Assembly (NCBI RefSeq): GCF_019711195.1 | Contig: NZ_CP081299.1 | Span: forward strand, 5,490,501-5,554,500 | Direction of reading: 5' to 3' | Length of the DNA stretch: 64,000 bases | Source: Dyadobacter sp. NIV53 | GTDB lineage: Bacteria; Bacteroidota; Bacteroidia; Cytophagales; Spirosomataceae | Shown: piece after piece, positions 9,394 through 18,978 of the stretch | Layout: each line of letters opens with the position of its first letter | Numbering within the stretch: position 1 is the first letter of the stretch | Made by a program: the position numbers and the translations under genes | Notes under the pieces: model-generated | The model's input: only the letters and a program-made list of their open reading frames with translations | Database searches by the model: none | What the model was told of the DNA's origin: nothing

Positions 9394-10977
9394 ATGAAAC
9401 ATATAATTATTTTACTGGTATCCTTGATTGCATTCGCAGCGTGTACTGACAATTTTGTCGAGACAAACAGGAACCCAAATCAAATTTCGGATGAGGAACT
9501 GTTACAGGATAACAACCTTTTAGGTTCTCCTTTCTCCGTTATGATTTTTAATTTGAACGGTCACCAGATCGAAGAAGATCTGTGTGCTGACAACTGGATG
9601 GGGTATATGGGCACACCAACTGATTTTGTTGGTAATGTCAACAATACGACTTACTATATTCGCTGGAATTCGTTTTGGGGCCGGGAATATGGTAGCGTCA
9701 TGGCTCCTGCTAAAAAAGTAATTGAAAATGCACAAAAATATAACTTTCCCATGTTTGCGACTTGGGCCAAGTTGGTACGTATTTTAGCCATGTCCAAGTT
9801 GACGGCAGTGCATGGTCCGATCATTTACTCCCAGTACGGTTCCACGGAAAATTCTATTCCTTACGACAAGGAGTCCGATTTATATCCACTTTTCTTTAAG
9901 CAGCTGGATTCTATTCAAACTGACCTTGGAGCGAACAAAACGTACACCGGATTCAAGAAATTTGACCCAACAATATATGCAGGAAGTATACCTCAATGGC
10001 AGAAAGTAGTTAATTCCCTGCGCCTTAGATTGGCATTACGCCTGTCAAAAGTGGATCCGGCAATGGCTAAAACCGAAGGTGAAAAAGCGTTAAGTGATCC
10101 AGCTGGTTTAATAACTACCAATGCTGACAATTTCACCAATTCATTGAACGGTAATAAAATACCTGTTGCGCAGATTAGTTATGAATGGGATGATACCAGA
10201 ATGGGTGCTCCAATGGAATCTTTTTTAATTGGTTTAAAGGACAATCGGATTTCACAGTATTATGCTCCAATGGCTACGGCTAATGCAGCATTATATGCTG
10301 ATCATCCTACTATGCCTTACAAAGGAATACGGAATGGTGCTTATATTAAAGCAAAAGCGGATCACGTACCATTCTCAAAAGTTGCCGAAAGTTTCCAGAC
10401 TATTCAGACCAGAAGGAATTTTACAGCGGCAGAAGTAGCTTTTCTTAAAGCAGAAGCCGGACTCAGAGGCTGGGCAGGTGCTGGCGATCCTAAAACCAAT
10501 TATGAAAATGGAGTAAAATTATCCTTTTCTGATTGGGGTGCAGGTGGTGTGGATGCTTATCTTGCTGATGCCACAAGTAAACCGATTAATTATGTGGACC
10601 CTATTGACGCACGTAATAATTTTACTGCATTATCAACCATTACGGTTGCGTGGAACAATGCTGATTCTAACGAATTGAAACTGGAAAAGATCATTACCCA
10701 GAAATACCTTAATACTTTCACAAACACGTTGGAAGCCTGGGTGGATTTCAGACGTACGGGCTATCCCAAAATTCCACATGTTGCTAAGAATGACAGTAAT
10801 GGAGACTGGGGTATAATTCCGGCAAATGAATGGATTAAAAGAATGCCATTCATAACTACTGAAAGAACAGGTAATACGGCTGCTGTTACAGATGCTGTAT
10901 CAAAAATGGGCACAGGTGCGAAGGATGATATTGCAACACGCTTATGGTGGGATACAGGTAAAGTAGCAAACTTTTAA
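9394..10977 (+). CDS. SusD/RagB-like nutrient-binding outer-membrane lipoprotein
   Basis: The 527 residues start with a lipoprotein signal and lipobox F-A-A-C (Cys17), followed by T-D-N-F-V-E-T-N-R-N-P-N, typical of the SusD-like_2 branch. The body is helix-rich with the TPR-like signatures W-A-K-L-V-R-I-L-A-M-S and L-R-L-R-L-A-L-R-L-S-K, and the late F-T-A-A-E-V-A-F-L-K-A-E-A motif. It acts as the lid and ligand-binding partner of the SusC barrel encoded 18 bp upstream and should be co-transcribed with it. The reading frame is intact although its partner is interrupted. Confidence 0.93.
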   Translation: MKHIIILLVSLIAFAACTDNFVETNRNPNQISDEELLQDNNLLGSPFSVMIFNLNGHQIEEDLCADNWMGYMGTPTDFVGNVNNTTYYIRWNSFWGREYGSVMAPAKKVIENAQKYNFPMFATWAKLVRILAMSKLTAVHGPIIYSQYGSTENSIPYDKESDLYPLFFKQLDSIQTDLGANKTYTGFKKFDPTIYAGSIPQWQKVVNSLRLRLALRLSKVDPAMAKTEGEKALSDPAGLITTNADNFTNSLNGNKIPVAQISYEWDDTRMGAPMESFLIGLKDNRISQYYAPMATANAALYADHPTMPYKGIRNGAYIKAKADHVPFSKVAESFQTIQTRRNFTAAEVAFLKAEAGLRGWAGAGDPKTNYENGVKLSFSDWGAGGVDAYLADATSKPINYVDPIDARNNFTALSTITVAWNNADSNELKLEKIITQKYLNTFTNTLEAWVDFRRTGYPKIPHVAKNDSNGDWGIIPANEWIKRMPFITTERTGNTAAVTDAVSKMGTGAKDDIATRLWWDTGKVANF

Positions 10978-11002
10978 TATCGATCCGGCTAATATTTATT
11001 GT

Positions 11003-11035
11003 AAAATCGGGGTGGCAGTCAGCCATCTCGATTTT
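11003..11035 (+). terminator. Terminator of the SusC/SusD operon
   Basis: A 14-bp stem (11003-11016 with 11022-11035, two G-U pairs) with a five-base loop is followed by a T-rich tract; it starts 26 bp after the SusD stop. Confidence 0.8.
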
Positions 11036-11143
11036 TATTTTTATGAGTATACAAACGATGAATGAACGTTCGGAGAAAATATACTATTGAAGTCTCATTA
11101 AAACAGCCGAAGAATTGTTAATCTGATTTATTCTTTAACAACG

Positions 11144-11151
11144 TATATTTG
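11144..11151 (+). promoter_or_regulatory. TAnnTTTG -7 box
   Basis: TATATTTG matches the Bacteroidetes -7 consensus and lies 66 bp before the ATG at 11218. No good -33 TTG at the usual spacing. Confidence 0.35.
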
Positions 11152-11217
11152 GCTTTATTTACTGTCTGGCTTACCAGATGCTGAAAAGACTGTTGATTTG
11201 TGTTCGTAACGATTTAA

Positions 11218-12138
11218 ATGAAAAAATACCATTACTTTATTTTCTTATTTTTTTATATTATCAGCAATAAATCCTATTCCCAGGATTTGATTGTAACAAA
11301 TGTAGGTGACTCAATTGCCTGTAAAATCATTGATCAGACACAGAATTTCATTAATTTTTCTTACAGAAATAACAATTTCATTGTTGAAAAAAAGTTACGC
11401 TTGGCACATGTTAAGAGTGTCACCCGCAATTTTAATGTTAAAAAGGATTCATTTGGCAATGTACAGATTGACACAAGTCTGGTTGGTCAATACAAAACAA
11501 CAAATGTAATAGCTGACACCAGCATTATTACTAATGTAGCCGACAGGGTTGAGCCAGAAACTTCTACATGGCAATTCAGTATCAATGGCGGATATGCATA
11601 CAGGTTATTTAAACCTCGAATAAAATCAACTCCTTACGAAAAAGAATACATTGATAACCTCAAATCAGGATATTCCCTTGGTGCGGATCTATTCTACTTC
11701 CCATGGAAAAAAGTAGGGTTCGGTCTTAAATATGACAGATTCAACAGTAAGGGGAAAAGGGATATACGTACCAAAGATGACATTACCATTGAGTTTATGG
11801 GCGCTTCTGTCGCACACAGATTAATGTTTCAAAATAACAGGACTTCTGTGTTAACTGCTTTCTGGCTGGGTTATCAGCCGTATCGAAATGAATTCATGTT
11901 CATTGGCCAAAATTATAAATCCTACGCCAGGACAATGGGTTGGGGTGTGAGTGTAAGCCTGGATCATAGAATAACCCAAAAACTGGCCCTCAGTTTTTCG
12001 GCATCCTGTTTTATGGGTAGTTTTTACAAATATGAACAGGAGTTGAAAGGTAGCACGCGAACAATTCATTTGGCCAGAGATCGCTTCGAAGATCTTTCCC
12101 GTGCAGAATTTACCGTTGGCCTTAAATTTGTGAAATAA
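11218..12138 (+). CDS. Predicted outer-membrane beta-barrel-like protein of unknown function
   Basis: The 306 residues begin with a signal peptide (M-K-K-Y-H-Y-F-I-F-L-F-F...S-Y-S-Q). A short N-terminal part (about 22-65) looks like the motif 'D-S-I-A-C-K-I-I-D-Q-T-Q-N-F-I-N-F-S-Y' found before many Bacteroidetes barrels. After residue 110 the chain has alternating hydrophobic and polar strands rich in Tyr, Gly and Phe (F-S-I-N-G-G-Y-A-Y-R-L-F, Y-S-L-G-A-D-L-F-Y-F-P, G-F-G-L-K-Y-D-R-F) and ends in F-T-V-G-L-K-F-V-K, as outer-membrane barrels do. No specific family was recognised. Confidence 0.65.
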   Translation: MKKYHYFIFLFFYIISNKSYSQDLIVTNVGDSIACKIIDQTQNFINFSYRNNNFIVEKKLRLAHVKSVTRNFNVKKDSFGNVQIDTSLVGQYKTTNVIADTSIITNVADRVEPETSTWQFSINGGYAYRLFKPRIKSTPYEKEYIDNLKSGYSLGADLFYFPWKKVGFGLKYDRFNSKGKRDIRTKDDITIEFMGASVAHRLMFQNNRTSVLTAFWLGYQPYRNEFMFIGQNYKSYARTMGWGVSVSLDHRITQKLALSFSASCFMGSFYKYEQELKGSTRTIHLARDRFEDLSRAEFTVGLKFVK

Positions 12139-12368
12139 CAGATTTTTGTAACAAAATAGTAGCCGTATAAATAATTGGATTACTTCTCCGTTTAGAAGAA
12201 AGATTTATAATTAAGTAAGGGAATATTTGGATTAATTAGTCTTGAATATGATCGTTTTGATTTTGGGCAAGAAAATTAAATCCTTAAAAGTAGATTGCCC
12301 GGTTGGCCGTCTTCATTTTAAATACTAAACCTTTGATTTTAAATCATATCATTTCTAAATCACCATTG

Positions 12369-13265
12369 ATGAACACAATCCAGTTTTCAGGAAAACGTTC
12401 TTTTTCCTTATTTGCGCTTGCTGTTATTTTACTGATTGTCACCACAGCTGCTTTTGCCCAGTCCAAAAAGACACAGAATGTTAAAAAACCATTGGTCGTA
12501 TTTGTTACCGGGGATCATGAGTACAGCGGTGAAGAAACACTCCCGATTATAGCTGCCGAACTGGAAAAAAATTACGGGATGCGGACAGCTGTCCTGAAGG
12601 CATATCCGGATCACAATTCAGAAAAGAACATTCCTGGCCTTGAAATATTACGCGAAGCGGATCTGGTTGTTTTCTATCTGCGCTGGCGTCAGTTACCGAA
12701 AGAACAGTTGGCTTTCATTGACGAATATCTGAAAAAGGGAAAGCCGGTAATGGGTTTCAGAACTACAACGCATGCATTCAATTATCCGAAAGGTGATGAA
12801 AATGAAAGATGGAATGCGTTCGGACAGTTTGCTTTAAATTCGCCTCCCGGCTGGGGCGGAACTGCGCAGCATACACATTATGGTCACAAAAGCACTACGG
12901 ACGTGACTGTAATTCCTGCACAGGCACAGAACCCGATATTGACTGGTGTAGCACCTTCATTTCATGCACCATCTTGGTTGTACAGAGTATTGCCTGATTT
13001 CCCTTCAAAAGGTTCAACCTGGCTTTTAATGGGGAAATCTGTTAATCCTGATAAAAAAGCTATTGATAATCCGGTTGCCTGGACAGGTATCAATTCTTTT
13101 GGCGGAAAAGTTTTTATGACAACACTTGGGCATCCGGGAGATTTTAAATCAGAACCTTTTCAGCGACTTGTTATCAATGCAATTCACTGGGAATTGGGCA
13201 TGGAAGTTCCAAAAGAATGGAAAGGGAAAATAAACATCCAGGTGCCATACAGAGAGGCAAAATAA
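12369..13265 (+). CDS. ThuA-like domain protein (secreted)
   Basis: With the ATG at 12369 the product has 298 residues and starts with a signal peptide (about 1-35, ending A-A-F-A-Q); a TTG 66 bp upstream only extends a non-coding-looking stretch. The rest is a ThuA-like class I glutamine-amidotransferase fold: V-F-V-T-G-D-H-E-Y-S-G-E-E-T, L-V-V-F-Y-L-R-W-R-Q-L-P, K-K-G-K-P-V-M-G-F-R-T-T-T-H-A-F, and the late W-T-G-I-N-S-F-G-G-K-V-F-M-T-T-L-G-H-P-G-D. ThuA domains are linked to sugar (trehalose-type) use but the reaction is unclear. It lies 45 bp before the SGNH/PVC gene, suggesting one operon. Confidence 0.85.
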   Translation: MNTIQFSGKRSFSLFALAVILLIVTTAAFAQSKKTQNVKKPLVVFVTGDHEYSGEETLPIIAAELEKNYGMRTAVLKAYPDHNSEKNIPGLEILREADLVVFYLRWRQLPKEQLAFIDEYLKKGKPVMGFRTTTHAFNYPKGDENERWNAFGQFALNSPPGWGGTAQHTHYGHKSTTDVTVIPAQAQNPILTGVAPSFHAPSWLYRVLPDFPSKGSTWLLMGKSVNPDKKAIDNPVAWTGINSFGGKVFMTTLGHPGDFKSEPFQRLVINAIHWELGMEVPKEWKGKINIQVPYREAK

Positions 13266-13310
13266 TATTTGAATATATCCTAAATCCCACTTTAAGAATA
13301 TTAAATCAAG

Positions 13311-16300
13311 ATGACTAAACCTGGAAAAATCGGAATTATTGCATTGCTAGTTGTTTTTGGACTGACCATCATTGCGTTCAGCGCTTTCAAATTCGGCCAG
13401 TCGGAGACGATACAAGTTAAGAAAGGATCACGTATTGCTTTAATCGGTAATAACCTGGGATCCAGAATGATAAATTATGACAATTTTGAAACTGAGATGA
13501 ATGTCCGTTATCCTGATTTATCCTTGTATATCCGCAATATGTGTGATGGCGGCGATACGCCAGGCTTCCGGCCTCATGCCAGCAGGGATTTGCCGTGGGC
13601 ATTTCCGGGAGCAGAAAAATTTCAGACTGAATATGCTAAAAATTCCGATAGTGAAGGTCATTTTGAAACGCCTGATCAATGGCTGACGCGTCTTAAAACG
13701 GATATAATAGTTACCTTTTTTGGTTATAATGAATCGTTTCAGGGAAAAGAAGGATTGGCAAATTACAAAGCAGAACTGGATGCTTTTATCAAATACTCAT
13801 TAAGCCAGAAATATAATGGTGTAACGGCTCCGCAAATGGCCATTGTGTCGCCCATAGCTTTTGAAGATTTGTCAGATAAAATGGATCTTCCCAATGGCAA
13901 AAAAGAGAATGAAAATCTTTTGATGTACACAAAAGCCATGAAAGAAGTGGCTGACCAGAATAATGTACTGTTTGTCGATGCTTTTACGCCTTCTCAGAAA
14001 TGGTATGAGGAAAGTGAAGCAGCGCTAACAATTGACGGTTCACAGCTAAATGAAGAGGGTTATAAGAAGTTAGGTGTTTTATTGGCAGATCAGGTTTTTG
14101 GGAAAGCTTCGCCAAAAGCTGAAGCAAACAGAAAGCTCGTGCATGATGCAGTTACTGAAAAAAACTGGATGTGGCACAACGATTTTAAAATACCAAATGG
14201 TGTTCACGTATATGGCAGGCGTTACAATCCTTTCGGGCAGGATAATTATCCTGCTGAAATACAGAAAATCCGTGAGCTGACTGATATTCGTGACACGGCG
14301 ATCTGGCTGGCAGCGAGTAAAGGTGAAAAGCTGGATCTGAGTATTGCTGATAAAAATACAACTCCGCTGCCACCTGTAAAAACGAATTTCAATCCTGAGA
14401 AAAACGGCAGTCTTGAATACTTATATGGTGAAGCAGCGCTAAAAAAACTCAAAGTCCCGGAAGGTTATAAAATAGAACTTTTTGCATCAGAAGAGGAATT
14501 CCCTGATCTGGCCAAACCAATGCAAATGTCTTTTGACAATAAGGGAAGGTTATGGGTTGCTACCATGCCAAGTTATCCGCATTATAAGCCGGGAGATTCC
14601 AAACCAAATGATAAGATCATCATTCTGGAAGATACCAACAACGATGGAAAGGCTGATAAACAAACCGTTTTTGCCGATGGCCTGCATCTTCCACTTGGTT
14701 TTGAAATTGCTAAAGAAGGTGTTTATGTTTCGCAGGGTACCAATTTGAAACTTTTAACTGATACAAATGGTGATGAAAAAGCGGATAAAGTTGAAATACT
14801 TTTAAGCGGATTTGATGATCATGATACCCATCATAATAGTCACGCTTTTACGACTGACCCGTCAGGAGCAATTTATTCTGGTGAAGGTGTGTTTTTGCAT
14901 ACCAATGTCGAAACTTCATATGGCCCGGTCCGTGCTACCAATGGTGGGTTTTACCGTTATGCTCCGCAGCTTCATAAACTGGAACGCACCGCACAGCTTT
15001 CAATTCCAAATCCGTGGGGAATTGCATTTGATGATTGGGGGCAGCCATTTTTTGCTGAAACTTCCAGTCCGGATGTACGCTGGATGATGCCAGGTTCGGT
15101 TTTACCCAGATATGGAGAAGCAACTCATAAATCCTTTCAATTAATAGAAAAAGACCATTTGGTGCGGCCTACGTCTGGTTTGGAGTTTGTTTCAAGCCGT
15201 CATTTTCCGGATAATATTCAGGGAGATTTCCTGATTAATAATACGATCGGATTTTTAGGAATGAAAGAACATACCTTAAAAGACGATGGAACGGGTTACA
15301 AAAGTAAACACCAGGCCGATCTGGTGGTGAGTGAAGACCGGAATTTCAGGCCGGTAGATATGGAGTTCGCTCCTGACGGCTCTCTCTATCTGATCGACTG
15401 GCATAATATCCTGATCGGGCACATGCAACACAATGCAAGAGATCCTCTGAGAGATCATTCGCACGGACGGGTTTATCGCATCACATATCCATCCCGGCCA
15501 TTGGTTACTCCTGCAAAAATTGATGGCGCCAGTATTGAAGTGCTTCTGTATAATCTTAAACTACCGGAATACCGTACCCGTTATAGAACCCGCCGCGAAT
15601 TAAGAGGCAGGGATGTAAGCGAAGTTTTATCCAAACTTAATGTTTGGATTGCAGGCCTGGATAAAAAAGATCCTCGGTATGAGCACAATTTGGTAGAAGG
15701 ACTTTGGGTTAGCTGGGGAATGAACAAAGTGGACCAGAAATTACTGAAACAGGTTCTTAAAGCAAAGGATTACCACGCCAGAGCTGCCGCAGTTCAGGTG
15801 GTTCGTTATACCGGGCATCAGGTTGCAGATCAGGCCGATTTGCTTATGCAGGCTGCAAAGGATGATAATGGCCGGGTTCGGCTGGAAGCTATTGTTTCTG
15901 CATCCTGGATCGGTAAGCAAAAGGGATTGCCTATTCTGGCAGAGGCAGCTAAAAAGCCACTGGATGAATGGATGATCCATGCGCATGAAACAGCAGTTGC
16001 GCATCTGAACGGAGTTGCAGTTAAAAAGGAAAAAGAAGTAGCTTCAAAATCAGCATTAAAAGGTAAGGAGCTGGCGCTTTTCAAAATGGGTAAAGAAATT
16101 TATGCCAAAGAAGGATATTGTACCACCTGTCACCAGCCCGATGGAAAAGGGCTTGCAGCATCCGGCTTTCCTCCGCTTACAGGTACCAACTGGGTTACCG
16201 GCAGTGAGGACCGTTTGATCAAAGTAGCATTAAAAGGACTACTTGGCCCAATTGAAGTAGGGGGTAAAAATTATCCCGGACAGGTTCCGATGACTCCATT

Positions 16301-16481
16301 TGGTGGCTTGCTGAAAGATGAAGAAATCGCAGCTGTACTGACTTATGTAAGGAATTCGTTTGGTAACCAGGGATCGGCTATACTTCCTGAAAAGGTGAAG
16401 TCGGTAAGAGTTTCTACCGAAAATAAAATAGATTTTTACTCCCCTGACCACCTTCTGAAAGAGCACCCGATGGAAAAGTAA
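13311..16481 (+). CDS. SGNH-hydrolase / PVC-type dehydrogenase / cytochrome c fusion protein
   Basis: The 1056 residues hold four parts. A membrane anchor or signal at 8-28. An SGNH-hydrolase-like domain at about 36-270 (R-I-A-L-I-G-N-N-L-G-S, later F-F-G-Y-N-E-S-F, and a late D-G-S-Q-L-N-E-E-G-Y). A six-bladed propeller of the PVC membrane-bound dehydrogenase type at about 380-725 (P-E-G-Y-K-I-E-L-F-A-S-E-E-E-F, D-N-K-G-R-L-W-V-A-T-M-P-S-Y-P, D-D-H-D-T-H-H-N-S-H-A-F, F-A-P-D-G-S-L-Y-L-I-D-W-H-N). HEAT-like helices at about 740-890. A C-terminal cytochrome c with C-T-T-C-H at 937-941. Such proteins are thought to oxidise sugars in the periplasm and pass electrons to heme c; the substrate is unknown. 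Confidence 0.88.
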   Translation: MTKPGKIGIIALLVVFGLTIIAFSAFKFGQSETIQVKKGSRIALIGNNLGSRMINYDNFETEMNVRYPDLSLYIRNMCDGGDTPGFRPHASRDLPWAFPGAEKFQTEYAKNSDSEGHFETPDQWLTRLKTDIIVTFFGYNESFQGKEGLANYKAELDAFIKYSLSQKYNGVTAPQMAIVSPIAFEDLSDKMDLPNGKKENENLLMYTKAMKEVADQNNVLFVDAFTPSQKWYEESEAALTIDGSQLNEEGYKKLGVLLADQVFGKASPKAEANRKLVHDAVTEKNWMWHNDFKIPNGVHVYGRRYNPFGQDNYPAEIQKIRELTDIRDTAIWLAASKGEKLDLSIADKNTTPLPPVKTNFNPEKNGSLEYLYGEAALKKLKVPEGYKIELFASEEEFPDLAKPMQMSFDNKGRLWVATMPSYPHYKPGDSKPNDKIIILEDTNNDGKADKQTVFADGLHLPLGFEIAKEGVYVSQGTNLKLLTDTNGDEKADKVEILLSGFDDHDTHHNSHAFTTDPSGAIYSGEGVFLHTNVETSYGPVRATNGGFYRYAPQLHKLERTAQLSIPNPWGIAFDDWGQPFFAETSSPDVRWMMPGSVLPRYGEATHKSFQLIEKDHLVRPTSGLEFVSSRHFPDNIQGDFLINNTIGFLGMKEHTLKDDGTGYKSKHQADLVVSEDRNFRPVDMEFAPDGSLYLIDWHNILIGHMQHNARDPLRDHSHGRVYRITYPSRPLVTPAKIDGASIEVLLYNLKLPEYRTRYRTRRELRGRDVSEVLSKLNVWIAGLDKKDPRYEHNLVEGLWVSWGMNKVDQKLLKQVLKAKDYHARAAAVQVVRYTGHQVADQADLLMQAAKDDNGRVRLEAIVSASWIGKQKGLPILAEAAKKPLDEWMIHAHETAVAHLNGVAVKKEKEVASKSALKGKELALFKMGKEIYAKEGYCTTCHQPDGKGLAASGFPPLTGTNWVTGSEDRLIKVALKGLLGPIEVGGKNYPGQVPMTPFGGLLKDEEIAAVLTYVRNSFGNQGSAILPEKVKSVRVSTENKIDFYSPDHLLKEHPMEK

Positions 16482-16510
16482 ATAGCTGTAATACATAAAG
16501 TGGACATTAC

Positions 16511-16542
16511 AAAGAGAGCGGGCATTAATGCCTGCTCTCTTT
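16511..16542 (+). terminator. Terminator after the SGNH/PVC/cytochrome gene
   Basis: A 13-bp stem starting AAAGAGAGC and ending GCTCTCTTT (one G-U pair) with an ATTAAT loop lies 30 bp after the stop and is followed by a T-rich stretch. Confidence 0.8.
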
Positions 16543-16788
16543 GCTTTTATTCCTGCCTGGTTATAACTTCAACATCCTTATTTTATTGAACTTTATTAGG
16601 ATAAACAAGATACCTTTTACCTTGTTTATTTCGTTTTTTATACATCGGATAATGTAAATCACTTGTTTATTAAACTATCGATTATATAATAATTCCATTA
16701 ATACGTCTTAATGGGTAGAGTTATAAGGATATTTGGTTTTTGCATGTACCTATATTAAAACCGGGTAGGAAAAAGCATAAAAAAGACG

Positions 16789-16796
16789 TATATTTG
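16789..16796 (+). promoter_or_regulatory. TAnnTTTG -7 box of gyrB
   Basis: TATATTTG lies 55 bp before the gyrB ATG at 16851 and fits the Bacteroidetes -7 consensus. Apart from this box and the terminator at 16511-16542, the 370-bp gap holds nothing recognisable. Confidence 0.45.
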
Positions 16797-16850
16797 CATG
16801 TTATAACACACCTAGAATAGCTCTTTTTATTGTCGGGTAAAACAAATTAT

Positions 16851-18806
16851 ATGTCAAACGAAACAGTGCTTGAAGTAAATTCATATTCAGCCGAAAATAT
16901 CCAGGTTCTTGAAGGTTTAGAGGCCGTACGTAAGCGTCCGGCCATGTATATTGGTGATACCGGTTTTAAGGGGGTTCACCATTTAATTTGGGAAGTTGTT
17001 GATAACTCCATAGATGAGGCGATGGCTGGTTACTGCGATACCATCAACGTAACAATTGAAAAAAACAATTCCATAACTGTGCAGGATAATGGCCGGGGTA
17101 TTCCAACAGGAATGATGGCTAAGGAAAAAAAATCCGCATTAGAAGTTGTACTTACCGTTTTACACGCGGGAGGTAAATTTAACAAAGACACATACAAGGT
17201 TTCAGGTGGTTTGCATGGAGTAGGGGTTTCCTGCGTAAATGCATTATCAATACATCTTCGTGCAGAAATTCACAGGGAAGGCAAAATTTTTGAACAGGAG
17301 TTCAGTGAAGGTAAGCCGCTTTATGCAGCGCGTGTCATTGGTGAGTCTGAAAGAACAGGGACTTTCATTCATTTTTTGCCGGATAATACGATTTTTACCG
17401 TTACTGAATTTAAGTATGAAACAGTGTCAACAAGGTTACGCGAACTATCCTTTTTGAACAAAGGCATTAAACTGACTCTGGTTGACAAGCGCGAGGAAGA
17501 GGAGGACGGTACTTTCCGCAGTGAAGAATTCCTTTCTACAATCGGGTTGAACGAGTTTGTGTTATATCTGGAAGGTACACGCCAGGCTTTGATACCTGAG
17601 CCGATCTACATGGAAACCAGCAAGGGGACCATTCCGGTAGAGGTGGCAATGATGTACAATACATCGTATAGCGAAAATGTTTTCTCTTATGTTAATAATA
17701 TCAATACCATTGAAGGTGGTACCCACGTTTCAGGTTTCAGGGCTGCTTTAACGCGGACACTGAAAAATTATGCTGAAAAGTCGGGTGTACTGGCAAAAGA
17801 AAAAATTGAGATCAGTGGTGACGATTTCCGTGAAGGGCTTACAGCCGTTATCTCCATTAAAGTTCAGGAGCCTCAGTTTGAAGGACAGACCAAAACAAAA
17901 CTTGGAAACTCCGAAGTAACCGCTATTGTGAGCCAGGTTGTAGCTGAAATGCTGGATAATTATCTGGCTGAGCATCCGAAAGAAGCGCGGGTAATTATTG
18001 ATAAAGTGATCCTGGCTGCCAAAGCGCGTATTGCTGCGAAAAAAGCGCGTGAAATGGTGCAGCGTAAAAACATTCTGACAGGAACGGGCTTACCTGGTAA
18101 ACTGTCTGACTGTTCAGAAACCGATCCTGCTGTTTGCGAATTGTATCTTGTCGAAGGGGATTCGGCTGGTGGAACTGCAAAACAGGGACGTAACCGTGCT
18201 TATCAGGCTATTCTTCCATTAAGAGGTAAAATCCTGAATGTAGAGAAAGCACAGGAATACAGGATTTACGAAAATGAAGAGATCAAGAATATGTTTACCG
18301 CTCTGGGTGTCCAGATCGGTAGAGACGGAGACGAAAGGGCATTAAATATTGATAAATTAAGATATCACAAAATCGTTATCATGACGGATGCGGATATTGA
18401 CGGTAGCCATATCAGGACCTTGATACTGACATTCTTCTTCCGTTATATGAAGATTTTGATTGACCATGGTTATATCTATATCGCCCAGCCGCCGCTTTAT
18501 CTTGTAAAAAAGGGTAAAGAGGAAAGATATTGCTGGACAGAAGCGCAACGTGAAGAAGCGGTAAGAGCGATCGGTAATGGTCGTGAAGATCTGGTCAATA
18601 TTCAGCGATATAAAGGTTTGGGTGAAATGAATGCCGAACAATTATGGAGCACCACGATGAACCCGGAGGGCAGAAGCCTTAAGCAGGTAACAATTGAATC
18701 TGCCGCAGAGGCTGATCATTTGTTCTCCATGCTGATGGGTGATGAAGTTGCCCCAAGACGAGACTTTATTGAAAAAAATGCAAAATATGCACGTGTAGAC
18801 GTGTAA
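16851..18806 (+). CDS. gyrB: DNA gyrase subunit B
   Basis: ATPase subunit of gyrase, which introduces negative supercoils with GyrA. The ATG at 16851 gives 651 residues; a TTG at 16830 would add seven. GHKL ATPase motifs are N-S-I-D-E-A-M-A-G-Y, D-N-G-R-G-I-P-T-G and K-V-S-G-G-L-H-G-V-G-V-S. The transducer domain follows (about 220-390). The Toprim domain has L-V-E-G-D-S-A-G-G-T-A-K-Q-G-R-N-R and M-T-D-A-D-I-D-G-S-H-I-R-T-L. The tail contains I-Q-R-Y-K-G-L-G-E-M-N-A-E-Q-L-W. The short Toprim-tail form without the E. coli insertion is usual in Bacteroidetes. Confidence 0.97.
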   Translation: MSNETVLEVNSYSAENIQVLEGLEAVRKRPAMYIGDTGFKGVHHLIWEVVDNSIDEAMAGYCDTINVTIEKNNSITVQDNGRGIPTGMMAKEKKSALEVVLTVLHAGGKFNKDTYKVSGGLHGVGVSCVNALSIHLRAEIHREGKIFEQEFSEGKPLYAARVIGESERTGTFIHFLPDNTIFTVTEFKYETVSTRLRELSFLNKGIKLTLVDKREEEEDGTFRSEEFLSTIGLNEFVLYLEGTRQALIPEPIYMETSKGTIPVEVAMMYNTSYSENVFSYVNNINTIEGGTHVSGFRAALTRTLKNYAEKSGVLAKEKIEISGDDFREGLTAVISIKVQEPQFEGQTKTKLGNSEVTAIVSQVVAEMLDNYLAEHPKEARVIIDKVILAAKARIAAKKAREMVQRKNILTGTGLPGKLSDCSETDPAVCELYLVEGDSAGGTAKQGRNRAYQAILPLRGKILNVEKAQEYRIYENEEIKNMFTALGVQIGRDGDERALNIDKLRYHKIVIMTDADIDGSHIRTLILTFFFRYMKILIDHGYIYIAQPPLYLVKKGKEERYCWTEAQREEAVRAIGNGREDLVNIQRYKGLGEMNAEQLWSTTMNPEGRSLKQVTIESAAEADHLFSMLMGDEVAPRRDFIEKNAKYARVDV

Positions 18807-18829
18807 AGATTGGTTTCCGATAAAAAAAA

Positions 18830-18872
18830 TGAACGGATGGCTGATCAGAAACAGTCATCCGTTTCTTTTTGC
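18830..18872 (+). terminator. Terminator of gyrB
   Basis: A stem of about 13 bp (ACGGATGGCTG paired with CAGTCATCCGT, one G-U) with a short A-rich loop is followed by T5; it begins about 25 bp after the gyrB stop. Confidence 0.75.
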
Positions 18873-18978
18873 TGAAAAGTTTACCGAAATTTAATAATTA
18901 CGAAACATTGGACTTGTACTTTCGTTAAATTATAGGTTTTACGAATAACAGGAGGAGTTTTATTTAGATTTACACATT

